Origin: Clostridia bacterium
GTDB taxonomy: Bacteria > Bacillota > Clostridia > Peptostreptococcales > Anaerovoracaceae
Direction: 5' to 3'
DNA: 9,115 bases
Assembly: GCA_024403005.1 (NCBI GenBank)
Contig: JAKSSQ010000064.1
Location: 1 to 9,115, forward strand
The stretch's first letter is position 1. Each line of letters begins with the position of its first letter. This document shows positions 1-7,036 of the stretch, piece by piece. Below the pieces are notes generated by a model that searched no databases, was not told the DNA's origin, and saw only the letters and a list, made by a program, of their open reading frames with translations. The position numbers and the translations under genes are program-made.

Positions 1-1
1 A

Positions 2-775
2 GACGCCCTTAAAAACGGCGCACGCGACATTACAATCGCCATCGGCGGAAGTGCTACAAACGACGGCGGCATGGGCTGCCTGTCTGCGCTCGGGGTCAAG
101 TTCCTGGACAAAGACGGAAACGTTCTGGAAGGCATCGGAAGCGACCTGGCAAAGCTGGCAGATGCAGATCTTTCCGGCTTAATGCCCGAAGCTAAAGAAG
201 CAAAGTTCACAATTATGTGCGATGTGGACAATCCTCTCCTCGGACCTGACGGCGCAACTTATACCTTCGGCCCTCAGAAGGGTGCAACAGAGGAAATTAA
301 AAAAGAACTGGAAGCAGGCATGGAAAACTACGCTGCAGTTCTTAAGGATAAGCTGGGCATGGATACGGATTTCCCCGGTGCAGGCGGAGCAGGCGGCCTC
401 GGTGCAGGTCTGGTATGTTTCCTGGGAGCAAATCTTAAATCCGGCTGCGAAGCGGTTCTTTCCCTCGTTAAGTTCGACGAACACCTGGAAAAGGCTGATA
501 TCGTAATCACCGGCGAAGGCAGAATCGACTGGCAGTCCGCTCACGGCAAGGTAATCGCAGGCGTAAGCGCACACTGCAAAAAGTTAGGAAAGCCCTGCAT
601 CGCCATCGTAGGCGGCATGGGCGACAGAGCCGAAGAAATGCTGGACTGCGTGGACAGCATTATCCCCACGGTTCAGGGCCCCTGCAGCCTGGAATACGCC
701 ATGGAAAACGCAGAAAATCTCTACTACAGTGCAGCAATCCGCACATTAAGACTTATAAAGACAGGCAATCGCTAA
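2..775 (+). CDS. glxK: Glycerate kinase (GlxK/GarK family), 5'-truncated by window edge
   Basis: The enzyme phosphorylates D-glycerate with ATP in the cytoplasm; members of this family usually give 2-phosphoglycerate, feeding lower glycolysis. The open frame runs in from the left edge, so only the last 257 or so residues of a family normally near 370-380 are present; the first in-frame ATG, at 71, lies inside the conserved motif and is not the true start. Visible family motifs are IGGSATNDGG just after the edge (bases 41-70), followed by a conserved LGV, then CDVDNPLLGP, PGAGGAGGLGAG in the glycine-rich loop, and TGEGRIDWQSAHGKV near the C-terminus, the usual TGEG.lD.QS..GK signature. The stop is 3 bases before the AEC permease start, so the two are almost certainly co-transcribed. 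The family call is secure; glycerate as substrate is inferred from family membership. Confidence 0.93.
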   Translation, partial: DALKNGARDITIAIGGSATNDGGMGCLSALGVKFLDKDGNVLEGIGSDLAKLADADLSGLMPEAKEAKFTIMCDVDNPLLGPDGATYTFGPQKGATEEIKKELEAGMENYAAVLKDKLGMDTDFPGAGGAGGLGAGLVCFLGANLKSGCEAVLSLVKFDEHLEKADIVITGEGRIDWQSAHGKVIAGVSAHCKKLGKPCIAIVGGMGDRAEEMLDCVDSIIPTVQGPCSLEYAMENAENLYYSAAIRTLRLIKTGNR

Positions 776-778
776 AAA

Positions 779-1738
779 ATGCAAAACCTAATAGTATCCT
801 TTAACGTAATCGCGCCGCTCATGCTCTATATGATCGCCGGCGCGCTCCTGAGCAAGAACGGCACCCTGCCTCTGGATTTAACCGACAAGATGACCAAAGT
901 CGTATCCAAGGCGTTCATTCCGTTCATCATGTTCAAGAACATATACCAGGCGGACCTCACCGGCCTTAACGCGAACTTCGGTTTTTACGCCGCAATCGCA
1001 AACCTCGTAGGCTGGGGCCTCTGCTGGCTGGTCTACTGCCGGATCGAAAAGGACCCGGCCAAGGTCGGCGCTATGGTTCAGGGCGGATTCCGCAGCAACT
1101 GCGTAATCTTCGGCATCCCCGTCGCCCTCTCCCTCTTCGGCGAAGGCAACACCGTAGAAGTAGCCCTGGCAATCGCAACCTGCGTACCCATTTACAACAT
1201 CTTTTCCGTCTTAATCCTTGAAATTTACGGCCAGAAAGCCGCCATGAAAGAAGATTCCAAGGGCCTGGACGTTAAGGCAATCGCAAAGGGCATCGCAACA
1301 AACAAGTTAAGCTGGGCCGCAATTCTGGGCCTCGCGGTCAACTTCTCCGGCATCGATCTGCCTCAGGTTGTTGACACCTGCGTAGCAGGCATGGCCGGCG
1401 TCGTGACCCCAATGTCCTTCGTACTGCTGGGTGCATCCTTCAGACTGCAGTCCGCAAAGGCAGACAAAAAGCAGATTATTATCGTAACTGCTACGAAGCT
1501 GGTAATCTACCCGGCGCTCTTTATGATCCTCCCCATCTACTGGGGCTGGAGCGGCAGAGTCATGGGCGCAATGCTTCTTTCCAGCGCAGCTCCCACAGCC
1601 ATCTCTTCCTTCCCAATGGCGAAGGCGGCAGGCTGCGACGGCGACCTGACAGGAGAGCTCGTAGCCATTACTTCGGTAGTTTCAATTATTACCATGTTCT
1701 TCTGGATATTCTTCCTTAAGCAGGCCGGGCTCATGTAG
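779..1738 (+). CDS. AEC (auxin efflux carrier) family permease
   Basis: This is a 319-residue integral membrane protein, the usual length for bacterial AEC/bile-arsenite-riboflavin superfamily carriers, which typically have about ten transmembrane helices. The sequence is hydrophobic almost throughout. Two conserved AEC blocks are visible: QGGFRSNCVIFGIPVA around residues 101-116, with the Asn before the family's G-x-P motif, and SSAAPTAISSFPMAKAAG around 268-285, where the Pro lies in the helix-breaking second repeat. A charged cytoplasmic loop near residues 151-175 separates the two halves. It follows the glycerate kinase by 3 bases with no clear Shine-Dalgarno sequence, suggesting translational coupling. 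Bacterial AEC proteins often carry malate, malonate or other organic anions. Pairing with glycerate kinase makes glycerate or a related hydroxy-acid a plausible substrate, but direction and substrate are inference. Confidence 0.9.
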   Translation: MQNLIVSFNVIAPLMLYMIAGALLSKNGTLPLDLTDKMTKVVSKAFIPFIMFKNIYQADLTGLNANFGFYAAIANLVGWGLCWLVYCRIEKDPAKVGAMVQGGFRSNCVIFGIPVALSLFGEGNTVEVALAIATCVPIYNIFSVLILEIYGQKAAMKEDSKGLDVKAIAKGIATNKLSWAAILGLAVNFSGIDLPQVVDTCVAGMAGVVTPMSFVLLGASFRLQSAKADKKQIIIVTATKLVIYPALFMILPIYWGWSGRVMGAMLLSSAAPTAISSFPMAKAAGCDGDLTGELVAITSVVSIITMFFWIFFLKQAGLM

Positions 1739-1814
1739 GGCTTTCTGCAGCGGAAACTAAGGAAATTGTATAGATAGTAAATATCGTCTATTTGCGATAG
1801 AAAGGGAAATAGCA

Positions 1815-2891
1815 ATGACACTCAAGGAATACATCGACGGAATCTCCGGCGCAGACCAGCAGGCAATCGCAGCAGCAAAGAAGAGAAACGACGGTCTTTT
1901 AAAACCTCTCGGAAGCCTCGGCAGACTGGAAGACATGGCAGTTAAGATGGCCGGAATTACAGGCAAGGTTATAAACACAGCAGAAAAGCGCTGCATGATC
2001 GTAATGTCTGCAGACAACGGCGTTGTGGAAGAAGGCGTTGCAGGAACTCCCCAGGAAATGACCCGCAACCACACAGTAAACATCGCAGAAGGCGTTTCCG
2101 GCGTAGGCGTGCTCGCACACTATGCAGGTTCGGACCTCAAGGTTGTAGACATTGGCATCAAGGGCGAATGCCCCTCAGAACTGGTCTATAAGCGCAAGAT
2201 TAAGAACGGCACGGACAACTTTGCCAAGGGCCCCGCAATGACCCGCGAGGAGGCCGAAAAAGGCATTTTAACGGGCATTGAAATGGTCCGCATGTGCAAG
2301 GAAGAAGGCTACGAACTCATCGGTAACGGCGAAATGGGCATCGGCAACACCAGTTCAACTTCCGCATGCTGCATGGCGTTCACAGGCCTTTCCGCAGACG
2401 AAGTCGTAGGCAAGGGCGGCGGCCTCACAGACGAAGGCCTGGCTCACAAGAAGGAAGTCATTACAAAGGCCCTTGAACTCAACCAGCCCAATCCGGATGA
2501 CCCCATCGACGTGCTCTGCAAAGTCGGCGGCCTGGACATCGCAGGCCTGGCAGGCTGCTACATCGGCGCAGCTTACTACAGACTGCCCATCGTAATCGAC
2601 GGCGTAATTTCTTCCGTTGCAGCCCTTATCGCAAACAGATTAAATCCCAGCTGCAGAGACTTCATGTTCGCATCCCACGCCTCTGCAGAACCCGCATATA
2701 AGTTTATTATGAAGGAACTGGGCCTTGACCCAATTCTCGACATGCAGATGCGCCTCGGCGAAGGCACAGGCTGCCCCCTGGCTTTCCACATCGTTGGATC
2801 TGCCTGCGCCATGATGCGCGACATGCACACCTTCGCAGAAGAAAGCATGGATGAAACCTACAGAATCGATATAAGAGAGGACGAAAAGTAA
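1815..2891 (+). CDS. cobT: Nicotinate-nucleotide--dimethylbenzimidazole phosphoribosyltransferase CobT
   Basis: CobT activates the lower-ligand base: it transfers phosphoribose from nicotinate mononucleotide to 5,6-dimethylbenzimidazole (or other bases in anaerobes), giving the alpha-ribazole phosphate used in cobalamin nucleotide-loop assembly. The 358-residue length is typical. Motifs seen are KPLGSLGRLE near residues 31-40 (usual form KPxGSLGxLE), GEMGIGNTSSTSA in the middle, and RLGEGTGCPLAF at 313-324. Glu316 in GEGTG aligns with the catalytic Glu317 of Salmonella CobT. The start has a moderate ribosome site (AAAGGGA, 1801-1807, 7-base spacing). The stop overlaps the cobU start by one base (TAATG). 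The upstream gap of 76 bases is too short for a cobalamin riboswitch and has no B12-box-like segment that I can see. Confidence 0.97.
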   Translation: MTLKEYIDGISGADQQAIAAAKKRNDGLLKPLGSLGRLEDMAVKMAGITGKVINTAEKRCMIVMSADNGVVEEGVAGTPQEMTRNHTVNIAEGVSGVGVLAHYAGSDLKVVDIGIKGECPSELVYKRKIKNGTDNFAKGPAMTREEAEKGILTGIEMVRMCKEEGYELIGNGEMGIGNTSSTSACCMAFTGLSADEVVGKGGGLTDEGLAHKKEVITKALELNQPNPDDPIDVLCKVGGLDIAGLAGCYIGAAYYRLPIVIDGVISSVAALIANRLNPSCRDFMFASHASAEPAYKFIMKELGLDPILDMQMRLGEGTGCPLAFHIVGSACAMMRDMHTFAEESMDETYRIDIREDEK

Positions 2892-3439
2892 TGATTACCC
2901 TGGTAACAGGCGGCGCACGCAGCGGCAAAAGCGCCTATGCGGAAAAGCTTATAGAAGATAAATTCCCCGGCCAGCCCGTTCTTTACATCGCTACAGCTTC
3001 CAATACAGACGGCGAAATGGACAGCCGCATTGCGATCCACAGAGCAAGACGCCCTGAAAACTGGAGAACCGCAGAGCGCTGGAAGTTCCTGGACCACATA
3101 AGCATGGGCGAAGAACCTGCCGTTATGCTGGACTGCATGGGCTTCATGCTGGACAACGCATTCTTCGAATACATCGAAGACTGGGACAACCCGGAAGAAT
3201 ACGATGCAGAAAGAGCAGAAGAACTGGTAAAGGACGAAATTTCCAGGCTCGCAAGCCTCTGCAATGCAATGGGCAAAGACCTGGTGCTCGTTACGAACGA
3301 AGTCGGCGACGGTCTCGTGCCCGCAACCAAGGTTTCCAGACTTTACAGAGATGCACTCGGCCGTTTTAACTGCCACGTTGCAGCTCTGGCAGACCACGTA
3401 GCTTTAGTAGTATGCGGAATCGCGGTGAACATTAAATGA
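2891..3439 (+). CDS. cobU: Adenosylcobinamide kinase / adenosylcobinamide-phosphate guanylyltransferase CobU
   Basis: This bifunctional cytoplasmic enzyme phosphorylates adenosylcobinamide and then transfers GMP from GTP, making adenosylcobinamide-GDP, the substrate of CobS. At 182 residues it is the normal family length. The N-terminal Walker A is GGARSGKS at residues 7-14. The segment YIATAS (32-37) is followed by RIAIHRARRPENW, in which His50 matches the guanylylated His46 of Salmonella CobU. LDCMGFML is the Walker-B-like strand. VTNEVGDGLVP and a C-terminal RDALGRFN followed by a valine-rich strand ending GIAVNIK match the conserved end of the family. The gene overlaps cobT by one base and cobS by four bases (ATGA), the tight coupling expected of an operon encoding successive reactions. 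Confidence 0.97.
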   Translation: MITLVTGGARSGKSAYAEKLIEDKFPGQPVLYIATASNTDGEMDSRIAIHRARRPENWRTAERWKFLDHISMGEEPAVMLDCMGFMLDNAFFEYIEDWDNPEEYDAERAEELVKDEISRLASLCNAMGKDLVLVTNEVGDGLVPATKVSRLYRDALGRFNCHVAALADHVALVVCGIAVNIK

Positions 3440-4149
3440 AGCCCTTTTTCTTAATGCTGGGGTTCTTTACCAGAATTCCCGTGCCTTTTGTTGAATATAC
3501 GGAAGAAAGATACGTAAAAGGCATGCCTTTAATGCCCTTTGTCGGCCTGGTGTCCGGAGCGCTTCTCTTCGCGCTTTCCTTTGCGTATAAAGTGCTGCCC
3601 ATGCCGGTAGTCGCCCTTCTTCTTTACGTTGGTTACCTGCTGATAACCGGCGGCATCCACCTGGACGGCCTGGGCGACAGCTGCGACGGCCTCTTTTCCG
3701 GAAGAGACAGAGAGAAGATGCTGGAGATCATGAAGGACTCCAGAAGCGGCAGCGTCGGCGTGCTCGGGCTCATCGCGGCAAGCGCAGCCTACCTTATCTT
3801 CTTTACCTATACCAAACAGTATGCGGTGCTGCTCTTCCCCATGGTCGGCAAGTGCGTTCCCATAGTAACCTGCAAAGTCTCCGAATACATCCGCCCGAGA
3901 GGCATGGCAGAGCTCTTTGCCAGGAATGCAAGCACCGGCATCCTCGTGTTCACACTGGCGGCAGCTGCGGCAATATGCGCCCTGCTCGGCCCCATATATA
4001 TAGTCGCCTTTGCTGTTTCCATGGCGCTGTGCGTGGTCCTTGCCCTTCGGATTAAGAAAATCCTGGGCGGCTACACAGGGGATATCCTGGGGCTTTTATG
4101 CGAAGTTTCCCAGTTAACATTCCTGTTAGTATGCATTTTCAATATTTAA
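3436..4149 (+). CDS. cobS: Adenosylcobinamide-GDP ribazoletransferase (cobalamin 5'-phosphate synthase) CobS
   Basis: CobS is the polytopic membrane enzyme that joins adenosylcobinamide-GDP to alpha-ribazole (or its phosphate), completing the nucleotide loop of adenosylcobalamin. The protein is 237 residues, within the usual 235-260 range, and mostly hydrophobic. Family motifs in order are FFTRIPVP (10-17), HLDGLGDSCDGLFSG (75-89), whose His75, Asp77, Asp81 and Asp84 are the likely metal and diphosphate ligands, EIMKDSRSGSVGVLGL (97-112), and GGYTGDILGLLCEVSQL (211-227). It begins inside the cobU stop codon (ATGA). No cobC/alpha-ribazole phosphatase follows; the phosphate may be removed by an enzyme encoded elsewhere, as is common in Clostridia. 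Confidence 0.96.
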   Translation: MKPFFLMLGFFTRIPVPFVEYTEERYVKGMPLMPFVGLVSGALLFALSFAYKVLPMPVVALLLYVGYLLITGGIHLDGLGDSCDGLFSGRDREKMLEIMKDSRSGSVGVLGLIAASAAYLIFFTYTKQYAVLLFPMVGKCVPIVTCKVSEYIRPRGMAELFARNASTGILVFTLAAAAAICALLGPIYIVAFAVSMALCVVLALRIKKILGGYTGDILGLLCEVSQLTFLLVCIFNI

Positions 4150-4154
4150 GGAGG
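4149..4154 (+). promoter_or_regulatory. Strong ribosome binding site of the DUF3048 lipoprotein gene
   Basis: AGGAGG begins at the last base of the cobS stop codon and lies 5 bases before the ATG at 4160. It is a perfect Shine-Dalgarno core and fixes the lipoprotein start. Unlike cobU and cobS, which rely on overlap with the gene before, this gene has its own strong initiation signal, so it may be made in larger amounts than the Cob enzymes from the same message. Confidence 0.8.
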
Positions 4155-4159
4155 AGAAA

Positions 4160-5251
4160 ATGAAGAAAACAAGCCTTATCCTTTTGCTCATCCTGGCTAT
4201 GGTCTTTTCCCTCGCTGCCTGCGGCGGCAAGGCAGAAGAGGAAGTTGTCCCGGGTGACCCAATCGACGCAAAGCCCGGAATGATCGAGGTTGAACCGGAA
4301 CCCGAACCGGTATTCCTGAACCCCTTAACAGGCCTCGAAACGGAAAAGGACCTTACAAATCTCCGTCCTTATGCCATTATGATCAACAATAAAAAGGAAG
4401 CTCTTCCCCAGCTGGGCGTTTCCCATGCAGACATCATCTACGAAATCTGCGCTGAAGGCGGCATTACCAGAATGGAAGCACTCTTCCAGACAGTAGAAGG
4501 CGTAGGAAACCTGGGCTCCATCAGATCCATCCGTCCTTACTACATCGAAATCGCTACAGGCTACGATGCTGTAATCGTCCACGCAGGCGGCAGCGAAGAA
4601 GCTGCCGCAGATCTTAAGGACTGGAATCTGGATCACTTCGACGGCGCTCGCGGCGGCAGCGACGCAAGGATCTTCTGGAGAGACGAATATCGCAAGAAGA
4701 ACGCAGGCTACGAACACTCCCTGCTCACAAGCGGCGAAAATATCCTCAATTACATCAACTCCACAAGCATCCGCCAAAGCCACAACGACGGCTACAAGGC
4801 TCCTTTAACTTTCGGCACAGAAAACGCAGCAAGAAGCGGCAAGGATGCAAAGGAAGTTAAGGTTAAGTTCAGCAATTACAAGACAGATTTGTTCACATAC
4901 GACGAAGCTAAGGACCTCTACATGATCCAGGGCTACGGCAAGGACTACGTAGACGGCAACACAAACGAGCAGGTCGGCGTTACAAACGTTCTGGTTCTTA
5001 ACACTACCTCCAAGGTTCTCGACAAGGAGGGCAGACTCCGCGTTGAAACCACCGGAAGCGGCAGCGGTACTTACTTCTGCGGCGGCAAGGCTGCTGACAT
5101 TACCTGGAGCAGAAACACAAGAAACGACAAATTCGATTACAAGCTGGCAAACGGCGCAGAACTTGAATTCATGCCCGGCAAGACCTATATCTGCGTTATC
5201 AACCCCAACGTAAGCAGCATGACCATTACGGTTCCCGAAGCACAGAACTAA
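4160..5251 (+). CDS. DUF3048 (YerB-like) lipoprotein
   Basis: This is a 363-residue predicted lipoprotein. A positively charged start (MKK) and hydrophobic stretch are followed by the lipobox LAAC with Cys21 as the lipidated residue, then an acidic, proline-rich linker (about 22-52, with a PEPEPEP-like run). The folded region begins at NPLTGL (54-59). The N-terminal DUF3048 domain shows LRPYAIMINN, ADIIYE, EGGITRMEALFQ, a GSIRSIRPYY segment and HAGGSEEA. The C-terminal DUF3048 domain begins near VKVKFSNY (234-241) and contains DYVDGNTNEQ, TGSGSGTYFCGGK, ITWSRN and a final PGKTYICV strand. YerB of Bacillus is the known relative, and its biochemical function is unsettled. The gene sits 10 bases after cobS, so it is probably co-transcribed, but whether it has any role in corrinoid handling is unknown. 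A surface location outside the membrane is inferred from the lipobox. Confidence 0.9.
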   Translation: MKKTSLILLLILAMVFSLAACGGKAEEEVVPGDPIDAKPGMIEVEPEPEPVFLNPLTGLETEKDLTNLRPYAIMINNKKEALPQLGVSHADIIYEICAEGGITRMEALFQTVEGVGNLGSIRSIRPYYIEIATGYDAVIVHAGGSEEAAADLKDWNLDHFDGARGGSDARIFWRDEYRKKNAGYEHSLLTSGENILNYINSTSIRQSHNDGYKAPLTFGTENAARSGKDAKEVKVKFSNYKTDLFTYDEAKDLYMIQGYGKDYVDGNTNEQVGVTNVLVLNTTSKVLDKEGRLRVETTGSGSGTYFCGGKAADITWSRNTRNDKFDYKLANGAELEFMPGKTYICVINPNVSSMTITVPEAQN

Positions 5252-5290
5252 TATTGCCGGCCCGGCAGCTTCGGCCCAAAGCATTAAATA

Positions 5291-6526
5291 ATGAACGTTA
5301 AAAGAGCAAAACTCAGAAAAAAACTTGAATACAGATCGATAGATGTGCTCCAGTGGTGTGCCTATTCCGTGCTGGTCGGCATTATAGCCGGCGGCGCAGG
5401 CTGCCTCTTCGGCCTTGCTATCGACAAAGCTACGAATATCCGCCAAACCTATGACTGGCTGTGCTGGTTCATGCCCCTGGCAGGCCTTTTAATCGTGCTT
5501 ATCTACAGAGCATGCCACATCGACAAGGTTATGGGCACCAACAGAGTTCTTCTGGCTGTCCACCAGGAATCCGGCATTGCGCTCAGGATGATGCCCCTCA
5601 TTTTCTCCGCATCCTTCCTGACCCACTTAACCGGCGGTTCCTCCGGACGCGAAGGCGCAGCTCTGCAGATCGGCGGCTCTATCGGCAATTTCGTGGGCAG
5701 AAAGATAAGAATGTCCCATGTGGACCTTAGAACCATGACTATGTGCGGCATGTCTGCAGGCTTCTCCGGACTTTTCGGAACTCCTCTTGCGGCAGCTCTT
5801 TTCTCCATGGAAGTTGCAGGCGGCGAGCTCCACTATGCGGCTCTCTTCCCCTGCCTTATGTCTTCCACGGTTGCAAGGCTTACCGCTAAGGCCATGGGCG
5901 GCGGAGCAGAGAAGTTCATCGTTCCCGGAATTCCCGAGTTCAGCGCAAGAACTGCCCTGGCATCCATCGTTTTAGGCGTTATGCTGGCCTTTCTTTCCAT
6001 GCTTTTCTGCGTAGCAATGCACAGCGCTCCCCATCTCTATGCCCAGTATTTAAAGAATCCGTACGTTAGAATCGCAGTCGCAGGTCTCTTTATTTCTGCG
6101 GTGACCACACTCATGGGAACAAGAGATTACAACGGCGCAGGCACTTATGTTATCGAAAGAGCAATAGAGGGCGAAGCCGTTCCATATGCATTCCTGCTTA
6201 AGATCCTGTTTACGGCCCTTACTTTAGGCGCAGGCTTTAAGGGCGGCGAAATCGTTCCGTCTTTCTATATCGGCGCTACGTTCGGCTGCACGGCAGCTCC
6301 TCTGCTCGGCCTGGATCCGGGCTTTGCAGCAGCTCTTGGCATGGCAGGCATGTTCTGCGGCGTTACAAACTGTCCGATCAGCAGCATTCTGCTGGCTTAC
6401 GAGATGTTCGGAAGCGAAAGCCTGATACTCTTTGCGCTCTGCTGCAGCATGTCCTACTTACTGTCCGGACATTACAGCCTGTACACGGCTCAGAAGCTGG
6501 TTCACGATAAGTTCCATCTTGAATAA
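5291..6526 (+). CDS. CLC-family anion channel/antiporter, fluoride-type (CLC-F-like) signatures
   Basis: This 411-residue polytopic protein belongs to the voltage-gated chloride channel (CLC) family, at the short end of the family and with no C-terminal CBS domains. Key segments are GGSSGREGAALQIGGSIGN (115-133), in which Glu121 is the gating glutamate, a GFSGLFGTPLAAALFSMEV block (157-175), GGEIVPSFYIGATFG (318-332), and SGHYSLYTAQ (392-401), where Tyr398 would be the central pore tyrosine. The canonical chloride-selectivity motif GSGIP is absent; the corresponding place reads MGTNRVLLAV (81-90). That, GREGA and a Glu (320) where chloride members have the GxFxP motif resemble the CLC-F fluoride/proton antiporters. 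Fluoride export is therefore the preferred inference, with chloride transport as the alternative. The start lacks a clear ribosome site; 39 bases separate it from the lipoprotein gene. No fluoride riboswitch is visible upstream. Confidence 0.88.
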   Translation: MNVKRAKLRKKLEYRSIDVLQWCAYSVLVGIIAGGAGCLFGLAIDKATNIRQTYDWLCWFMPLAGLLIVLIYRACHIDKVMGTNRVLLAVHQESGIALRMMPLIFSASFLTHLTGGSSGREGAALQIGGSIGNFVGRKIRMSHVDLRTMTMCGMSAGFSGLFGTPLAAALFSMEVAGGELHYAALFPCLMSSTVARLTAKAMGGGAEKFIVPGIPEFSARTALASIVLGVMLAFLSMLFCVAMHSAPHLYAQYLKNPYVRIAVAGLFISAVTTLMGTRDYNGAGTYVIERAIEGEAVPYAFLLKILFTALTLGAGFKGGEIVPSFYIGATFGCTAAPLLGLDPGFAAALGMAGMFCGVTNCPISSILLAYEMFGSESLILFALCCSMSYLLSGHYSLYTAQKLVHDKFHLE

Positions 6527-6547
6527 AAGACGCTATTTTGATATTAT
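6519..6547 (+). promoter_or_regulatory. Predicted sigma-A promoter of tadA
   Basis: TTGAAT (6519-6524) and TATTAT (6542-6547) are separated by exactly 17 bases, matching 4 of 6 and 5 of 6 consensus bases. The -35 box overlaps the last codons of the CLC gene. The expected transcription start, 6-8 bases after the -10 box, falls at 6553-6555, that is, on or beside the tadA ATG at 6554. There is no Shine-Dalgarno sequence in front of that ATG, which fits a leaderless message. Confidence 0.6.
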
Positions 6548-6553
6548 AACTTA

Positions 6554-7036
6554 ATGGACGCTCATGAAAACTTTATGCGCCTCGCCATAGAAGAGGCAAA
6601 AAAAGCTGCGGCTATCGGAGAGATTCCCATAGGCGCCGTAATTGTACGAAACGGTGAAGTTATCGGAAGAGGACACAACACCACCGAAACCGATAAAGAT
6701 CCGACCTGCCACGCAGAAGTATCGGCAATACGCGATGCTTCCAGGACTTTAGGGGGCTGGAGGCTTCCGGGGTGCAGCATGTACGTTACGACTGAGCCCT
6801 GCCATATGTGCGCCGGAGCCATCGTTCTGGCACGCATAGACGAACTGTACATCGGCACGGAAGACCCGAAGGCCGGTGCATGTGTGTCTCTTAACCATGT
6901 GGTTACAGATGAAAGACTAAACCACCGCGTAAAACTCACTACCGGTGTTTTAAAAGATGAATGCAGCATGCTCCTTAAGAATTTCTTCAGAGAGCTGAGA
7001 GCTGCAAAATCCCGTAACTTGGAGGAATCTAAATAA
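6554..7036 (+). CDS. tadA: tRNA-specific adenosine deaminase TadA
   Basis: TadA deaminates adenosine 34 to inosine in the anticodon wobble position of tRNA-Arg(ACG), allowing it to read several CGN codons; the enzyme is a cytoplasmic zinc-dependent homodimer. The 160 residues match the family. Zinc and catalytic residues are clear: HAE at 53-55 (His53 ligand, Glu55 proton shuttle) and PCHMC at 82-86 (Cys83, Cys86 ligands), followed by AGAIVLARI. The N-terminal GEIPIGAVIV (22-31) and DPKAGACVSL (104-113) are also typical, the latter separating TadA from guanine or cytosine deaminases. An unusual detail is Cys52 before HAE where Ala is most common. The start at 6554 gives the normal N-terminus; Met8 is the only nearby alternative and also lacks a ribosome site. 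The stop overlaps the next ATG by one base. Confidence 0.95.
   Translation: MDAHENFMRLAIEEAKKAAAIGEIPIGAVIVRNGEVIGRGHNTTETDKDPTCHAEVSAIRDASRTLGGWRLPGCSMYVTTEPCHMCAGAIVLARIDELYIGTEDPKAGACVSLNHVVTDERLNHRVKLTTGVLKDECSMLLKNFFRELRAAKSRNLEESK
7021..7025 (+). promoter_or_regulatory. Ribosome binding site inside the 3' end of tadA for the Ig-like protein gene
   Basis: GGAGG lies 10 bases before the ATG at 7036, within the last tadA codons. It is a strong site although its spacing is a little long, and contrasts with the absence of any such site before tadA itself, so the second gene may be translated well even if tadA is translated weakly. Confidence 0.7.

Noticed and set aside
1739..1814. Possible cobalamin riboswitch or promoter before cobT
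   Set aside because: The gap is 76 bases, far shorter than a cobalamin riboswitch, with no B12 box. TTGTAT at 1766-1771 has no good -10 box at 16-18 bases, and a TATCG/CGATA 5-bp repeat is too weak to call.
2858..3397. Long open frame on the - strand (179 codons)
   Set aside because: It lies opposite cobU, whose motifs and tight overlaps are unambiguous; the - strand protein is cysteine- and histidine-rich with no family motif, and has no ribosome site that I can support.
5252..5290. Intrinsic terminator after the DUF3048 gene (GCCGGCCCGGC)
   Set aside because: The palindrome leaves no usable loop and no T run follows, so read-through into the CLC gene is more likely.
4805..5446. 213-codon open frame on the - strand
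   Set aside because: It is a shadow of the DUF3048 lipoprotein and the CLC gene, spans their boundary, and shows no recognisable domain.
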